This document shows, piece by piece, positions 5,654-5,842 of a stretch of 5,842 bases of DNA. The translations under genes and the position numbers were made by a program. Positions within the stretch are counted from its first letter, which is position 1. Each line of letters starts with the position of its first letter. The notes below the pieces were generated by a model that was given only the letters and a program-made list of their open reading frames with translations, had not been told where the DNA came from and did not search any database. Source of the stretch: Tannerella sp. (lineage in GTDB: Bacteria; Bacteroidota; Bacteroidia; Bacteroidales; Tannerellaceae); contig JAISTJ010000201.1 of the NCBI GenBank assembly GCA_031272655.1, positions 1 through 5,842 on the forward strand. The letters run 5' to 3'.

Positions 5654-5842
5654 TTAAATTCTTGCTTTATCAATCATAAAATGCAGGCGGTTCTGGAGGT
5701 TGACCTCTGCGGCGCCGCCGTCTATGTCTAAGAAGAGGAGGTTCATAGCGGGGTAGAACTTTTTCAGGCGGCGCTCTATGCCTTTGGCTACTACGTGGTT
5801 AGCGATGCAGCCGAAGGGCTGTACGCAGACTACCTGATTGAC
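5654..5842 (-). CDS. Acyl-CoA dehydratase activase-type protein (2-hydroxyglutaryl-CoA dehydratase-related), C-terminal fragment
   Basis: The minus strand is open from the right edge (5842) to a TAA stop at 5656-5654, giving 62 residues. They include VCVQPFGCIANHVVAKGIER, then FYPAMNLLFLDIDGG and NLQNRLHFMIDKARI. I recognise this as the C-terminal end of the very large activase/dehydratase-related proteins of Bacteroidales, which combine BadF-type ATPase modules with DUF2229-type and 2-hydroxyacyl-CoA dehydratase-like cysteine-containing regions. The family handles ATP-driven electron transfer to 2-hydroxyacyl-CoA dehydratases, but the precise role of the long Bacteroidales form is not established. 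The cysteines in CVQPFGC are typical of this end. Start, ATPase domain and most of the protein lie outside the window. The gene reads toward the GH89 promoter region; no hairpin terminator is visible in the 226 bases between them (5428-5653). Confidence 0.75.
   Translation of the reverse strand, partial: VNQVVCVQPFGCIANHVVAKGIERRLKKFYPAMNLLFLDIDGGAAEVNLQNRLHFMIDKARI

Noticed and set aside
5709..5718. 10-bp GC-only palindrome GCGGCGCCGC
   Set aside because: It falls on Gly/Ala codons of the activase fragment and is easily explained by codon use.
5603..5731. Small plus-strand open frame of 42 codons beginning ATGATGGTTACA
   Set aside because: Its second half is antisense to the conserved activase C-terminus and nothing in its translation is recognisable; no clear promoter or ribosome-binding signal.

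Overview
The window looks like chromosome from a member of the Bacteroidales (Bacteroidota) with moderate GC. Three things point there. The proteins resemble typical Bacteroidales families: class I fumarase, PAP2 phosphatase, DUF2148 ferredoxin-like protein, GH89 lipoprotein and a giant-type acyl-CoA dehydratase activase. Start codons lack Shine-Dalgarno sequences and sit behind A-rich leaders. Gene starts are preceded by the Bacteroidota -7 promoter box TAnnTTTG. Genus cannot be told from the sequence alone.

Layout, left to right. (1) The first 53 codons of a class I fumarate hydratase run leftward off the window (161 to 1). (2) A compact divergent promoter region (162-255) carries two nearly identical, oppositely oriented promoter cores. 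(3) Two rightward genes follow: a PAP2-family membrane phosphatase (256-912) and a DUF2148 cysteine-rich putative Fe-S protein (943-1476), the second with its own -7 box. (4) Converging on them with a gap of only 5 bases is a leftward two-gene unit. It starts at a well-formed promoter (5469-5500), then a GH89 alpha-N-acetylglucosaminidase lipoprotein (5427 to 3229), and 4 bases later a 580-residue fusion of a ROK-type sugar kinase and a MurQ-type MurNAc-6-phosphate etherase (3224 to 1482). (5) At the right edge is the last 62 residues of an acyl-CoA dehydratase activase-type protein (5842 to 5654), also leftward.

The most interesting part is the GH89/kinase-etherase pair. GH89 enzymes release terminal alpha-linked GlcNAc outside the cytoplasm. 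The fused protein would phosphorylate an amino sugar and, if it acts on MurNAc, cleave the lactyl ether to give GlcNAc-6-phosphate and D-lactate. The pair reads as a small amino-sugar salvage operon. Both catalytic glutamates known from E. coli MurQ are present. However, the kinase half lacks the usual ROK zinc/ExGH motif and the etherase half lacks the usual MurQ N-terminal segment, so the true substrate is open. Inside the kinase coding sequence lies a near-perfect 15-bp inverted repeat with a TTCG loop (2997-3030) that needs an explanation. No RNA genes, insertion sequences, CRISPR arrays or convincing intrinsic terminators were seen.
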